A stretch of 64,000 bases of DNA from Amorphophallus konjac (taxonomy: Eukaryota; Streptophyta; Magnoliopsida; Alismatales; Araceae), in NCBI GenBank assembly GCA_022559845.1, contig CM040128.1:225355643-225419642 (forward strand). The letters run 5' to 3'. Below, one piece after another: positions 63,282-64,000 of this stretch (position 1 is its first letter; each line of letters opens with the position of its first letter). Below the pieces are notes generated by a model. That model was not told where the DNA came from. It searched no databases and was given only the letters and a program-made list of their open reading frames with translations. The translations under genes were made by a program, and so were the position numbers.

Positions 63282-64000
63282 TTTTTAGTCACATTTAGCA
63301 TTTACTTGCATTGTTTTAGCAATTGTTTGCTTTGCCATTGGGTTGTAATGAGTGTTTTATGTGGGTTTTTCATATTGGGTTCAATGTAATGCTCTTAATA
63401 AGCCAAATGGGTGCCAAATGGGTGAGTCCTTTAGGATCCATTTAGGGTTAATTGTCATATTGGGTAATAAGGCCTCATTAGGCTTCATATTGGGTTCTTA
63501 AGCCACTTAAGGCCCAATTAAGCCTCCCCTCCACATGGGCCTCCTAGATTGGAGTAATATGGACTTGTGGAAGGCCTTATGAGACTTGAAGCAATTTGGC
63601 CCAAGAAGGGCCCAAGCTTGGGGCGCCCCCTCTTTTGGCCTTATTAGGCTAGGTTAGGTTTTTTCTTTTCTTTCCTCTCCTTCTTTGACCACATGAGATA
63701 AAATTATGAATTGGTTTCTTTTAAATATTTCTTTTTGTGGTTGGTCACATCCAATCCAAGCCATCCATTCCCCCATACCTAGATCTAAGGGTGGATATTG
63801 GATTTGGCATGTAACCTATAAAGAGTTGTATTTTTTCATTTTAGTGGAATTAATGCCATTTGAATCAAACTTAATGTTGGAGCAAGGCCTAGGCCGCCCC
63901 CTTCCTCTCTCCCTCTCCCCCTTGCAGCTGTGAAGGCTGCCTCTTGGTGGTGTGACTCCACCCTATCAGTTCCGATCGCCGCCGCCGCCGCCACGAGCCG
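63158..64000 (+). repeat. CHR1 3' LTR, truncated by window end
   Basis: Matches 55325-56167 base for base except at seven sites (six transitions, one transversion) and without indels. Its first 124 bp encode the gag-pol end and are identical in both LTRs. Confidence 0.95.

Larger units (their letters stand above)
55325..64000 (+). mobile_element. CHR1: chromovirus-type Ty3/gypsy element with intact Gag-Pol
   Basis: Plus-strand element with 5' LTR 55325-57713, primer site 57717-57728, one uninterrupted gag-pol (58083-63281), a polypurine tract and the start of the 3' LTR at 63158, which runs off the window. The first 843 bp of the LTRs differ at seven sites with no indels. The chromodomain identifies a chromovirus. 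Gag style and the pol end inside the LTR suggest the Galadriel or CRM groups, but I cannot decide between them. It is the best preserved and probably youngest element here. Confidence 0.9.

Overview
This window is a stack of nested plant LTR retrotransposons. I see no host gene, rRNA or tRNA gene in it. Three features point to a flowering-plant nuclear genome: every primer-binding site I found matches plant initiator tRNA-Met, the lineages are plant ones (Sirevirus-type Ty1/copia, Tekay-type and other chromoviruses, Tat/Ogre-type Ty3/gypsy), and the elements are nested in each other. The species cannot be named from this sequence. Local names used below: TK1, SIR1, SIR2, SOLO, TAT1, TK2, TK3, CHR1.

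Left half (1-33110). TK1 is a Tekay-like Ty3/gypsy element on the minus strand (1-2686 plus 29495-33110; its far LTR lies left of the window). SIR1, a plus-strand Sirevirus-like Ty1/copia element (2687-29494, target duplication TTCTG), is inserted in its gag. SIR1 has two LTRs of about 1.7 kb, an open gag, a pol broken by stop codons and an env-like third gene. That third gene is split by SIR2 (10867-26405, duplication GGAGA), a minus-strand element with about 3.1 kb LTRs, a Gag-type reading region with six zinc knuckles and no pol. SIR2 in turn carries a solo LTR, SOLO (17883-19892, duplication ATATA). Next to its left LTR, SIR2 also has three extra 737-bp tandem units made of the LTR edge plus the polypurine tract.

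Right half (33111-64000). TAT1 is a decayed plus-strand Tat/Ogre-like element with gag, protease, G-patch, RT, two RNase H domains and integrase. Its RT/RNase H junction is interrupted by TK2, a minus-strand Tekay-like element (about 40004-51098, probable duplication ATCTA) whose whole gag-pol can be followed through about nine stops and one frameshift. From 54684 a fragment of another LTR (TK3) follows. It is cut by CHR1, a plus-strand chromovirus from 55325 past the window end. CHR1 has an uninterrupted 1732-residue Gag-Pol whose end is encoded inside the 3' LTR. The visible LTR portions differ at 7 of 843 positions, so CHR1 is probably the youngest element here.

Other signals worth attention are the dense TGTAYAGACTT array in the SIR2 U3 region, families of about 20-nt stem-loops in the TK1 LTR and TAT1 leader, GTCGAC-centred palindromes in SIR1 and TK2 LTRs, and a bias toward C-to-T/G-to-A changes among disabling mutations. 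All comparisons were made by eye; no alignment or database search was run.
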